In this document: piece by piece, positions 1-11,345 of the stretch | Numbering within the stretch: position 1 is the stretch's first letter | Layout of the letters: the number at the start of each line of letters is the position of its first letter | Assembly (NCBI RefSeq): GCF_040802235.1 | Contig: NC_133167.1 | Coordinates: 11,958,501 to 12,022,500, forward strand | DNA from: Manis javanica | Taxonomy: Eukaryota > Chordata > Mammalia > Pholidota > Manidae | Reading direction: 5' to 3' | Length of the DNA: 64,000 bases | Made by a program: the position numbers and the translations under genes | The notes under the pieces: generated by a model | Told to the model about the DNA's origin: nothing | The model's input: the letters and a program-made list of their open reading frames with translations, nothing else | The model's database searches: none

Positions 1-1019
1 ATTGTGCGTCTTTATGTTTTCATAATATGCTTTATCTTTTGATATCCCACCTCCTACCTCAACTAATTTTTCTCTTTCCTCATTTTTATTACTTAAAAAA
101 ATAATAAACCCTATCATTAGTAGTTAGTTTGTAATTTCCCATTTTGCGACAAGATGAAGAATAAGAAATTCCCATGTATATATATTTGCATGGTCTGAAT
201 TTTCCTCTGCCTCATAATCTTTTGTGTATGTGATCTAAGATGAAGAGTTCAAAGCAAATTTCATCAAGTCCTAGTCCATTAGTACTTCCTGGACCTCTGG
301 TTCCTGGGACCTCAGAATCTTCTCCAATAGCTGCATGAATTCCCCAAGGCAGTCTGACTCATGGATAAACATGGCCTATGCAACTCCCAGGTCCACGAGG
401 TAATCCATACAGACCCATCAGCTCTGTGCTCTGTCCCTCCATTACTATGGTTCTCTGCCACCTCAGAGTTTCACTTTTGTCCTCATGGTGTCTGATAGCT
501 TTGAAGTATCCTGAAAAGTAAACAGTTGAATGACTTTTACCCTCTGTGAACATGCATCCATGGGGGTCTCATTGCTGAGTTATTTGATCCCATCATTATT
601 ATACAACTAATATCTCCCTCATATATTCATGTTATCATGAATATGGTAAAAGGATGGATTGAGATATCATCAGACCCTCTGTGAAGGTGACAACAGTTTT
701 CTTCCAACTGTGAGAACTTATTGTTGAATCTAGTTTGCCTTGAGTTGGTTCCTTATTAAGTTAAGCAAACTGTCAAGCAGGAAACCTGTCATTCTGCATT
801 TTAATATGATTTCTGTTTGTGCCCCCCCATTACTACTACAACCACCCAACTCACCAGACATCTCTGCACAAAGACAGATTGCATTGGAAGGGTAAGAGAA
901 GATGCTACTTGTTGATGACATCACCCCTTCCTGAGGCCGGAGGAGCATCATGCAGAGAGGTCTCCCATGAGCCTCTGGTCCCTCCAGTGGGGAAAGATAA
1001 CCCAGAAGGTACACCTAGC
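1..1019. other. Unassigned AT-rich sequence
   Basis: I recognise no gene, RNA or named repeat here. Open frames are short, overlap on both strands and have no recognisable domain. Confidence 0.5.
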
Positions 1020-1985
1020 ACTTGCCACCCCAGTATTGGTCACTTTTTAGGAGCCCCTATTCTGATCTCACACCTTGGAGATTATAGGGGAATCTACAGG
1101 ACTCAATCACTGGGAATCTGACTGTGACAAAGAAGGGGATGATCTTGCAACAATTCACATGTGGATCTTGTCAGACTAAGTTCATGCCTGCAGTACCCAA
1201 GTAGTAATTCCAACCAGAAGCTTTGCTCATCTGCAGAACCAAGCTGGGGGCACTTTCTGACCAAGGAATATGATGCTTGACTTGGATTCTTAACGGAGGC
1301 GCCGTGTTGGCCCTAGATCCTGGTTTGCCCACACCCATGCAGAAGGCTGAATCACAGCCACACCCACTGTGGAGAGTATCTTCCAGGCCCATCTGACCAG
1401 GAGGGTTGGTGACAACTCCTGGAAGCAGCACAGTGCAGTGGTGCTTTAGGCGAGGGGTGGGTGGTGGGTAGAGCTAATCACCTCCAGATCAAACGATGCC
1501 CGACTGATGTGGAGCATTCCCATGCTTTTGCACAGACAGGGGGTTAACCCACAGCCAAGGCTGAGGGGAGCTACCAGCCCTCCCAACCAGAAAGCCTACT
1601 TAGGAAATTGAGAGTAGCCTAGAGCAGACCTTCCTTTTTGCATCCAATCAAGGGAGCTGAGTTATAGCTCCACACACTGCAGAGAGTGTTTTCCACCTCC
1701 ATCTGACCAGAAGGGCTGAGGACAACTCCTCGAAGCTGTGCAGCCCAGAGACACTTGAGCCAAGAGATGGGCAGGTAGAGCCAAGAGTTTGCCAAGCAAA
1801 GCCAGTGCCCCATGTTGGGTCAGAAAATGTGGGGTGAAGTTTGACTTGAGCTAAGTCAACAAAGAGCTTTAACAGTTTTAGAACCACTTCTCCCACTGTG
1901 CCTGGGCAGGGAATTGAATGCATGGCTGCCTTCATTACTGAATACAGTCTTCAGCCTGTTCAACCAGGGAGCCTAAACAGAGCAC
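1020..1985. repeat. Divergent duplicated segment, possibly old L1 5' UTR
   Basis: Two stretches about 310 bp apart (roughly 1345-1475 and 1655-1785) resemble each other. Each has a 'cagagagtgtttcc' or 'gtggagagtatcttcc' type block, then 'catctgaccag', then 'gacaactcct'. Moderately GC-rich, internally repeated DNA next to L1 ORF2 pieces fits an ancient L1 5' UTR, but I cannot assign a family. The similarity is seen in the sequence; the L1 origin is inference. Confidence 0.35.
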
Positions 1986-2004
1986 AAAATTCAACATTCG
2001 TTCA

Positions 2005-3045
2005 TGATAAAAAGTCTTAACAAATTAAACATAGAGTAACCATATCTCAACATAATGAAGGCCATATATGACAAGCCCACAGCTAGCATCATACTCACTG
2101 ACGAAAGGTTGAAAGCTTTTCCTCTAAGATCAGGAACAAGATAAGGCTGTTCATTCACCCCTCTTATTGAACTTGGTATTAGAAGTTCAACTTAGAGAAA
2201 TCAGGCAAGAAAGGAAAACAACAACAACAACAAATATCAATTGATATTTTGAAATAAACAAGTGGGGTTACATCAAACTACAATCTTCTGCACAGGAAAA
2301 GGAACCACCAGCTAAGTGAAAAGACAACTGAGGAATGGGAAAAAATATTTACAAATGTACATATAAGGGGTTATTATCAAAAATACATAAAAAACTCACA
2401 CAACTCAATAACAAAAGCAAACAACAAAAGAATTGGAAAGAAAGAAGAAAGGAATTGTCTTTATTTACAGATGATATGATTTTATGTATAGAAATCCTGA
2501 AGACTCAACCAAAAACTCTTACATCTATTCCATTATATATATATAATGGAATATTATTCAACCATAAGAAACAAGGAAATCTTAGCATTTGCAACAACAT
2601 GAATGGACCTTGAAGGCATTTTGCCAAGTGAAATAAATCAGATAGAGAAAGAAAAATACCATATAATCTCACATACAGTTGGAATCTAAAAAACAAACAC
2701 ATTCATAAGAAAAAGAGATCATATTTGTGCTTTGCCAGAGGTGGGAGGTGGGGGGAGGGAGAACTGGAGGAAGGCGGTCAAAAGGCACAAACTTCCAGTT
2801 AGCAGATACGTAAGTACTAGGGATTCAATGTACCACATGCTGACTGTAACTAACACTGCTGTACAATATATAAGAGAGTTGTTCAGAGTTAATTCTAAGA
2901 GTGATCAGCAGAAGGGGAAAATTTTTTCTTTTTCTTTTCTTTTTGCATGTATATGAGATGGATGTTAACTGAACTTATTATTATCTTTTCATGACATATG
3001 TAAATAAAATCATCATTGCTATAAGCCTAAAAGAAAAAAAAACGT
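2005..3045 (+). mobile_element. Old L1 remnant with blocks out of order
   Basis: Broken L1 ORF2 sequence on the plus strand. 2041-2206 matches the reverse transcriptase block just before the catalytic motif. 2230-2435 matches the C-terminal region, which normally lies about 1 kb further downstream. 2440-2525 returns to the reverse transcriptase, with a degenerate F-T-D-D motif. 2540 onward matches the end of ORF2 and an L1 3' UTR, finishing in an AATAAA-type A-rich end near 3,035. Stops and frameshifts are frequent, so it is dead. Compare the intact copy at 15,602-19,444 for the normal order. Confidence 0.85.
2526..2553. repeat. Perfect 28-bp AT-rich palindrome
   Basis: A perfect inverted repeat centred between 2539 and 2540, with an alternating TA core and a CC/GG pair in each arm. 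It lies where the old L1 jumps from reverse transcriptase sequence to the 3' end. Confidence 0.9.
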
Positions 3046-4982
3046 TAATAGGAAACACCACAGGCTAGAAAAGCAGAGAGAAAAGAATTCTGTGGCATTA
3101 AGTGTGATGTTTTTATATCTATTCATTATAGAAGTTTCTTCCCCCCACAAAAAGAACCCTCTACACAAAAACATAAGATAAAAAGAAACTGTAAGTTCTA
3201 CTTGCCTTTAAAAAATGAGTTTTATTCTTCTTCCATTGCCAAATGAAACATCATATTTGCTTTGAAATAACATACTGTTTCATTTTAAATTATTCATAAA
3301 GACAAGATACATCTCCGGCATATTTTCATTATGTGTCCAAATAACTTTGTCTTATAAGAAATGTCATTTTCAAATTAACAATCACAAAAGATGAAGGGAC
3401 TTAATATTCCATCTCAAAATTGGTTTAAATATGCTGTTTTCTTGTGCAGACTTTGATATGATTTTATCACGTTCCTTATGTGACCATGATCTCTTCATAT
3501 AGGTTAATCACATTCCCACAGTCCCAGTAAATTTCATGAATCTGTTAGAGATGAAGGAATGTAATAAATATTATGACAACAAGAAAATGTCTTACAGTCT
3601 TAGTAACCAGACTCAGGCTGATACTGCGTGATTTGGGTCTCAGGTCCTCTAAGTGGCCTGCAGTACTATCAGCAATTGATCTGATTCATTCTCTGTCATT
3701 ACATGTTCAGATAAATCTACACAGTTTATTGTCCTAATTGCTTCACTAGGTTTTAAATTGTAAAGAAGAGTTACACAGAGAAACCAAGTTATGTTTGGAG
3801 AATGTCCGTTTGTTTATTGACAGCTGGTAGTTTGAAGTATTCCACCTCAGCGTGAATATTGTCTATTATTCAAATGAAGTCAAATATTTCTGGTGGCATA
3901 TTTCAAACTGATTTCCCCTTTCCTCTGATCATTCATGAAACTCCAGTGTTATAGTGGGATTTTAGTCTTTTCTATAAAGCTATCTAAAAAATCACACAGT
4001 TAGTTCTATTCAACTTCAAATACCATTGTTCATTGATCCAAGATATTTAGCATGATTCCTGGTGTCAAAAAATCTTAGTTACTTTTTTAAATATTTTCAA
4101 GAATTTAATTATGATAATCTAGATTTTTCTTCCTCTTTTTCTTTTGTTTGATGGCCTCTAATGCCAAGAGCTTTTCTCATAGGAAGCAGACTCCTTATAT
4201 CTAAGTGATTTATGTACTTCCCTGAAAGGAGATACTTAAACCTCACTGGTTTCTGTATAAAAGGCAGAAGTGGTGTTTGTTTTGTTATATAGTCTATCTG
4301 ATGTCCAATATCCAACATCCATGACAAGTGGATCAGCAAATCAGACTGAGGATGATATGTCACTGGCTTAAAGCAGAGAGAATGTTTTCAAGTATAAAAA
4401 ATGTCAGTAAAAACAGAAACATGTCAATGAAACGGTGTTTGTAAGTTATATTCACAGAAATAATACATTACTTTCAAATTAAAAATGACTATTGTAGGCC
4501 TTGAAAATAAGTTTTATATATCTGTACAAATATTTTTCTCAAGCTAGGAATTCATATTTATTCCCCATAAAGGTAAATTTGAGCTATGGCTTAAGGCAGT
4601 ATCAAAAATTAATACCTAATTTTTAATTTCTTTCTGCAGAAAAATACCTAAAAATATATTTTTTTGCTGTTGACTACCTTTACCTAAGCCACTAAAAATT
4701 ATATTTTCCAAGAGAACTGGGTGATGTTCACATAGGAATAAGTAAATATTTGTAATATTTATTTACTTTAAAAATATTTGAATGTATTTTAAATAATTAT
4801 TTCACCTAATTCCAGGAATCAGCATAGCTGTATTTTATCAGCTATTCATTCTTCATTTTTCATTGTTCTCCCTTATCCTTAACTCTCTGAGTAAGTAAGG
4901 AATAATAATAAAGCAAGACAAGCTGTTTGTGTAAGATTTATCCATGAGGCCAGTCACTGGAGAATGGAAAGAATGGAGAAAT
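3046..4982. other. No recognised feature
   Basis: AT-rich sequence without repeats, RNA genes or exon-like frames that I can support. Confidence 0.5.
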
Positions 4983-5236
4983 GCATTCATTTATTCACAC
5001 ATTTTATATTGAACTCTCTACCACACCAGCCAATATGCTAGATGGTAAAGGTTTAAGAGTGAATTACAGATTGAGTCTTGAGGCATATACTTACGCTTAT
5101 AAAACATCAAAATACAATATGACTAATGATGTACAGACCTATGCTTAAAGTAAAATGAAAACAGAGTGGGTAGATCCGAACGTACTTCAAAGAAAAGGCT
5201 TCATGAAGGAGGCAGACCTTGAGCTGAATCTTTTTA
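4983..5236 (-). mobile_element. L2-type LINE 3' end, reverse orientation
   Basis: On the plus strand this begins with the 'attcatttattca' pattern, then 'ccaatatgctagatgg', and ends 'gaaggaggcagaccttgagctgaatctt'. This is the order of the reverse complement of an old L2 3' region. Strongly diverged. Confidence 0.5.
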
Positions 5237-6949
5237 AAGTACATTTTGTGGGTTTTTTTAAATCATAAAAATATTCAAAGCTTAGTACAAAGTTAGAACA
5301 TATAGAAACATGGGCACATATAAAAAATATATTCTTTGTTAACAGTTTGATGTATTTCATCCTATGTTTTCAATGCAAAAAAATTTTATTTTTAAATAGC
5401 AAAATTCACAATGTTTATAAAATGTTTTCAAATAAAACCATACCATAAGGAAGTTTTCATCTTATATAGTCATATAAGCATCAGTTTTTCTGAATTTTCT
5501 TTTAATCAAAGAGCAAAGCATATATGTCATACAAAATTACCAACAAAAAAAAATCATCTGAACTTTTTTCTGATGTTGCAATGATCTGTTCTTCCTTCTT
5601 TTTGCTTTCTCCATTTAATACCACATGTTGTATGATAATTTATATAACACCCCCCCCCCTTAATTTGTTGATTTTCCAATATCTGGCTATTTTAAATAAT
5701 TCAGGAGGAAACATTTTTGTTCAAAAATATTATCCGCATTTCTAATTATTTTGTGGGAATATATTCTAAAAGGTAGAATTACTAGGCACAGGGAAAATGG
5801 CCCATGCAGGATCCATAGCACTGCACAGGATGAGAAGAGGAGAGTGTACACTGCCCAGGGAGAGCAGAGAACATACCCAGGCTACAGAGGCGCTGGTCGG
5901 TTGCTGTCAGAGGAGCTCGGCTGGGCTAGGACAGCACTCTATCTTTCACTGACAGTCGCAGAATGAGGCCCCCTCCAGCATTAAAAGTTGTTCACTCTTT
6001 CCAGGTGTATAAAATTACAAGTGCTGGGAAATGCTGCATCTTGCAGCGTCAAAGCACTGTAATTCCTGATAGTTCTGAGTAACCCACGCTGCTGAAATGA
6101 CCTATAAGACAAGCTGCAGTAATAGGAGCACATAAAAGAGCTCTGCTGATCGTAGAAGGTAAGAATTTTCTCCATGGCCCTAAATAATGACGAATAGTCA
6201 GATTGTCTCATTGAGTTCGCAGAAAATGATATAATCTCTAAGGTCTCACCGACTCTAAAATTCTGTGTGGTAATAATGTCATCTAATGGTTTTCCACCAT
6301 AATTCTGCTGGATACCTGGCCAATATAATTACGTCCTCCTCAAATTGTTTTGTGAAATGAGGTTGAATATATATATATACATTTATATAAAAATATTATC
6401 AGCAGATGGGGTTTTAGAAATATTCCTTACAAAATGTATATCTTCTAAAGAAAAGGGAAATTATTAGAACAACCAATTGAGAGCTCCAGTATAAAAATTC
6501 CAAACTCATGCTGTTTTATTTCCCTTTGGCTTTTATGTGAGTTGGTAGCTTCCTAGAAGTCTGCAGCTGTGATAAAAGATGCATTCGATTTTTTTTTATG
6601 AAGTTCACACTTTGTTTGCTAAGTGTTTAACTGGGGAATAGTGACTACATTGAAGCAAATAGTGTTCATCTTACCCTGCAGACCATTCTTTCCAATTACC
6701 CTCACTCAGATTTGTATTAAGGAGTTTAATGAACAGAAGCTACTATACATAGCATATAGTTATCAAGGAGTACAGACTGCACATGGGCTCTGAGAATTAG
6801 CAAGAAACCTCAATCTTTAAATGCCCTCAGAGGAACCCTGTTGTTCAAGTTTCTCAGTTTCCACAATTTCCTTCCATTCCAATGAATAGACCAATTAAGA
6901 CTTCCTCTGAAACCTATTCTCTTAGAGTGGTTTCATTTCCAAAGAAATA
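5237..6949. other. Unassigned, partly old LINE-like
   Basis: 5,250-5,790 has the wording of an antisense old LINE 3' end (for example 'ctaaaaggtagaattactagg'), but it is too diverged for a family call. 5,800-5,960 is a short GC-richer patch. A TA-rich low-complexity stretch is at 6,367-6,400. I see nothing else. Confidence 0.35.
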
Positions 6950-7056
6950 GGGTGACCATTTTCCCTGACCAAATAGAACCAGTTCTATTGCCCCAGAATA
7001 ATTATTAATAGTGCCCAGTTTCACTAACAAATTTGGATGATAAATTATATGCTCAC
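6950..7056. mobile_element. Short DNA-transposon-like relic
   Basis: Starts 'gggtgaccat' and ends with an imperfect inverted counterpart, 'atatgctcac'. This is the form of a small non-autonomous DNA transposon found throughout placental genomes. The family name is not certain. Confidence 0.4.
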
Positions 7057-8040
7057 AAATAAGGAAGAAGTTCTGCAAAATGATGGGCTGAGAAATGGGG
7101 GAGCCACCTCATCCCCTCTATACATAGAGAAATGCTCAGTAAAGTATATTTCAAGAATTAAAATGTAAGCTAAGCTCAAAGCAAGACAGAAAAATATCCA
7201 GGTGACAAAACGAGTCAAGAAAACTCACAGCCTTAGAGGTAAATAAGAATTGAAACTCCATGGCTGGCCATCAAGATCGTGGAGCCAGATATAAATCAAG
7301 AAATGGGGTTCTGATGCCTGAAATGGAGTAGGGTTTGATATCAGAGAGCCAGGTTGGGACTTATTTCATTGAAATGAAATTTGGAAAAAATTTGACTGGC
7401 TCACAAATTGTAATTGCAAAATTTCCACTAGCTGGTGATGATCTTTGGCACAGAGACCATGTGTGGAAAGATTGTGACACAGCATTTTTAGGAGACATGC
7501 ATGCCTACTACATTTACAATGCTCCTGTGGAATTGAAACCTCAGGGAAAAAATGTAAAACCTTGCTTATATTTAATAACTTCATTTACCCAGACAGAAGT
7601 AACTCTGAAACTGCCCCCAGTGGGAGCTCTCCACAGTCCAAAGGACATGTCATTTTTAGAGGATATTTTCATAGAAACCGAAGCCATAGACAAATGCCAC
7701 AAAAATTTGAGTTAAGTCCAACATCAAGCAAGATTGATTAGAGGCCCTCCAAAGAAGACAATTGCACTGAGAATCTCAAATGTGGAATTTAAAAGAATCT
7801 TTGTAAATATATGCAAACTGTTCAGAGAGACAAATTAATGCCAAACAAAAGAGATCATGATACAAAACAATCAGATTGTTACAAATGAAAGAAGCATATG
7901 TCCTAGAAAAATATTTTTAAATGTGGATAATTTTTTAAAGTCAACAGAGGATAAAAAGTTAATTAGACATGGCTGAAGAGATAATTAATGAATTGAAGGC
8001 AGATAGGAAAAAGTTTTTAGGTTTCTTTCCAGTGGAACTT
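7057..8040 (+). mobile_element. Old L1 5' region / start of ORF1
   Basis: 7,950-8,020 has the order 'attagacatggctgaagaga', 'attaatgaattgaaggcaga', which corresponds to the ORF1 coiled-coil start of ancient mammalian L1s. The A-rich DNA upstream fits an L1 5' region. A 126-codon open frame at 7,335-7,715 lies inside it. It has no domain I recognise and no good splice or promoter context, so I treat it as chance or a relic rather than a gene. Confidence 0.5.
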
Positions 8041-8061
8041 GGAAAGGTATAAAAGTAATAA

Positions 8062-8275
8062 AGGATTCAAAGTGAACTAGATTTGAATTTGAATCTTCAC
8101 TTTACCACTTATTATCTGTGACTTTCAGAAAGTCATCTAAGCTGTATTTCAGTTTCCTCTTTTACAGATCTAGAACAGCAATGTATATATTATAGTATTT
8201 TTATAAAGATTAAATAAAGTAAGTGTAAACCATGCAATGCATTTCCTGGCACCTATTAGATACCCAGAAAGTTTT
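8062..8275 (+). mobile_element. MIR SINE
   Basis: Shows the MIR order: a 'tttgaatcttcactttaccactta' type core, then 'tcagtttcctcttttacag', then 'aagattaaataaagtaa', then 'ttcctggcacctattagata'. Tens of percent diverged, as expected for a pre-radiation mammalian SINE. Confidence 0.85.
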
Positions 8276-8374
8276 TCTTTTCCTTTCTCCCTTCTCTTTC
8301 TAACAACTGCTTATTGGACTTTTCTGAATACTAATAGAACATTTACAGTATGAGCATTAACTATGCGCACTCTT

Positions 8375-8530
8375 CTTTGCATTCATGTACCCAATAGTAG
8401 TTAAACCCTACAACTCTGTAGGATAGATAAATCTAGTTTATAGAATTAAAAAATGGGGCATATAAAATAATTTAAACACTCCTGGTCACAGTAGGTAGCA
8501 GAGACAGATATTTGACCTAGGACTATTACA
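8375..8530 (-). mobile_element. MIR SINE, reverse orientation
   Basis: The plus strand reads 'aaccctacaactctgtagga', then 'aatggggcatataa', then 'cctggtcaca', then 'agcagagacagatatttgac'. This is the reverse complement of the MIR body. Confidence 0.75.
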
Positions 8531-9117
8531 TATCAAACCTCACTTTATTAACTCCTGATTCTTTTACATTTATCTCTCAGGAACCAACAAATACTATCAA
8601 ACAGTCAATCAACTTCCCTTGCTATAGGCTGAGCAAAGACAGGCCCCAAGGAATCATAAAGATTCCACAACAGGCTAGTGCTTAGGACCAGACTTCATAA
8701 ATTCCTTGTTTTCCATATTACGTCACTAACTTACCTCACACCCTTCTCTTAGAGAGGTGCAGGCTCAGATACAAATGCTAAGGGGTAGTTTCAATTAAAG
8801 ATGGATTTATTTTTTACTAATAAAGTAATGGGTTGGCAAATTCATTGATACGGAGGCACTTTATATTTTATATTCAAACAAGGTGTCTTACAGAAATAAA
8901 GTGAAGTAGCACTTCATCACACAGCTATTTTAAAGAAAAAAACAAGTCTTTGTTTCTTTGATTTAAAACAAAAATGAATCCCTAAGCAAAACACTTTTTA
9001 CATTGCAGTTTCTAGGGAAGTAAAGATGAAGGCATTTTAACTCATGTTTTGAAAATTTAAGAGAAAAATAAAGAAAGTTAATAGAGATAATGACAAAGCA
9101 CAATCTGTTATCTTTTT
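8531..9117. other. No recognised feature
   Basis: AT-rich sequence; nothing recognised. Confidence 0.45.
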
Positions 9118-9182
9118 AGACTCAAAGCCCCAAACAGTGCCTGGAATGTGAGAGACAGTCAATAACTATTTGTTAAACTGTC
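9118..9182 (+). mobile_element. L2/MIR-type 3' tail
   Basis: 'cagtgcctggaatgtgaga' followed by 'cagtcaataactatttgtta' is the shared 3' tail of L2 and MIR. Too short to decide between them. Confidence 0.5.
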
Positions 9183-9681
9183 TCAAAATAAGATTTGTTT
9201 CATTTAGTTAGGGGTTCTCTGAATTAAATTCTCCCAAAATATTTAAAATAGACATATTATCTTTGTCTCCTAACTTTAGTATTGCCTCATAATAACATCA
9301 GAATATACATTCTGTCTGAATCATATATAGCTCTGATAGGTAAAACTGTCAATTCATTTTGCCATATTACAACAGCATGGGTGAGCATTTTGAGTGATTT
9401 ACAAACACCCTAATTACAATCATACTAAAATTTATGTTGTATTCATTGCCTTTAAAGGGAACACTAAACTGAGAACTTCAGATACATGAGAAAATGATTT
9501 TTACAGCTTTTTGAAACAACTGAGCAAAATCATTTCTCCTCCTATGAGGGTGCTCAAGATGTGTTTATATTTTAAGGAGGTTACCCTGATTCAATATGAA
9601 ATATCAGCTCAACCTGGAATATATGATCATTTGGTACAGCCTTTATGCTTCTGATTCTGTATATTAATTTTTATGATTCAC
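9183..9681. other. No recognised feature
   Basis: Nothing recognised on either strand. Confidence 0.45.
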
Positions 9682-9850
9682 TTACTTCATGAATATCTAA
9701 TGAGTGTCAACTATTTGTGATGTGAGGCTCTATGTCAGGCACTAGAAATGCATCTACAGATGAACCCTGACCCTTATTCCTAGAAGTTTACTGCTGATTG
9801 TGAGACAAATAAGGAAACCAGTCATTAAAATAGAACATGCTCAGCACAGT
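9682..9850 (-). mobile_element. L2-type LINE 3' end, reverse orientation
   Basis: The plus strand has 'tatctaatgagtgtcaacta', then 'tgtcaggcactagaaatgca', then a diverged 'cccttattcctagaagttta' block. This matches the antisense L2 3' end. Confidence 0.5.
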
Positions 9851-9922
9851 GATGGGGTTAGCGCCGGACGCTATGGAGAGCTAGAGGGGCAAGAGCCATG
9901 AACACAACCAGAGTGATGTGAC

Positions 9923-9995
9923 ATTTAAATCCAGATGCACAACCAGGAGATAAACATTGGGAGCAGATGAAGGTAAAGAAACCCCGGGAGAAGGA
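9923..9995 (+). repeat. Direct repeat, copy 1 (73 bp)
   Basis: Matches 10,483-10,555 at about 64 of 73 positions by eye, including the unbroken 'gcacaaccaggagataaaca'. Confidence 0.85.
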
Positions 9996-10174
9996 AGCTG
10001 CTTGTTTAAAGAAAAGAAAGAGCAAATAAGACACACAAGTGGCAGGTCAATAGTGCCTGGAGTGCAGCTTAGATGGAAGCTCCAGAGGGCAGCGTTGGCC
10101 ATGTTAACAAGGTCGTTTTCATGACACCATGAAGAGTTTGGCCGTTTTTCAGGGCAACTCAGAAACGATAAATC

Positions 10175-10440
10175 TATTAGGCAGGTGTGAAGACCAGTTT
10201 TATGTGTCTGTTTGGCTGGTCTATGGTGCCCAGTTATTCAATCAAATACTAATCTAGGTATTGCTGGGAAGGTATTTTGTAGATGTGATTAAAGTCCATG
10301 ATCAGTTTAAATAAGGAAGATTATCCCAGATAATCCAGGTGGGCCTGCTTCAATCAGTTAAAGGCTTAGGAGAAGAACTGAGGCTTCCCCAAAGAAGAAG
10401 AAATTCCACCTGTGGACAGGAGCGTCAGAAAGACAGAGGG
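10175..10440 (+). mobile_element. Old LTR-like interspersed repeat
   Basis: The order 'ttttatgtgtctgtttggct', 'ggtattttgtagatgtgatt', 'gtgggcctgcttcaatcagt', 'aaagaagaagaaattccacc' follows a common old mammalian LTR-type repeat. I am unsure of the family. It lies between the two copies of the 73-bp direct repeat. Confidence 0.5.
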
Positions 10441-10482
10441 AAGCAAGAAAGAATAGGAAACAGCTCAGCCACAGGTCGTGAT

Positions 10483-10555
10483 ATTTAAATTCAGAAGCAC
10501 AACCAGGAGATAAACAATGGGAGTCAATGAAGGTAAAGGAATCCCAGGAGAAGGA
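10483..10555 (+). repeat. Direct repeat, copy 2 (73 bp)
   Basis: Second copy of the segment at 9,923-9,995; about nine substitutions and no indel. Confidence 0.85.
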
Positions 10556-10953
10556 CACAGGACAACACTCCCTCCCCCTAACAGCAGGCACCCCCACTAC
10601 CCCCTCTAGTGTTCTGCCATAACAGTGACCCAGTTGTTGGCTTTCGGTATTATTGACGTCTAACGTTAACGACTGCCTCTCCTATTTAACTCTTCAAGAG
10701 AGTGTCACCAATCCAAATGATGGCCTCTCCAGGAAGCTGAAGGCATTTTGTGTTCCATCTTCCCCTCATGTCAGCCCTTCTTATACTACAGCCAGGGGGA
10801 GGAGTAAGAATCTGAACGCCACAGTTAAGGTCAGAGACAGGGTCACTCTTTGTATGAATATGAATGAACCTCTTCAAGAAGTAAGAGAATTTCTTGATTT
10901 AGTGTGGCCCATAATCCTCCCCCATCCATGAGGCTGATAACGTGGCATGGCCG

Positions 10954-11012
10954 TTTCTGTCTCTCTCTCTCTCTTTCCCTCTCTCCTCTCTGTCTCTACT
11001 TCCTCCTCTAGC
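10954..11012. repeat. CT-rich low-complexity tract
   Basis: Pyrimidine-only or near pyrimidine-only (CT)n-like sequence on the plus strand. Confidence 0.85.
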
Positions 11013-11214
11013 TCTTTTTCTCCACTCTGCATGAGTAGTAAGAGGCCTAGAATTGTTCCTAATACAAGATTTTCTTCTTCATGCCCCCTTTGAAGGATTG
11101 CTCATTTCCCATGTGACCAGCATGCTGCGGGCTACTGACAGCCCGAGAGGGTCAAGATTCCTGGGCGAGTGGTGGTATTGACACTGAGACCAACACGCTC
11201 TTCCTCTGTAAATA

Positions 11215-11345
11215 TATGACGCTACTGAGCAGTCACTCTGCGGCAGACCTCAGGAATCCCGGCTAAATGCTTCACTGGTATCTTCTCATTCAATCTTCTT
11301 GGCAGCCCCATGAAGTAGAGATTCTAATTATTCTCATGGCAGGGG
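11215..11345 (-). mobile_element. MIR SINE, reverse orientation
   Basis: 'gctaaatgcttcactggtat', 'cttctcattcaatcttcttg', then 'gcagccccatgaagtagaga' and 'tctaattattctcat' follow the antisense MIR core. Confidence 0.7.
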
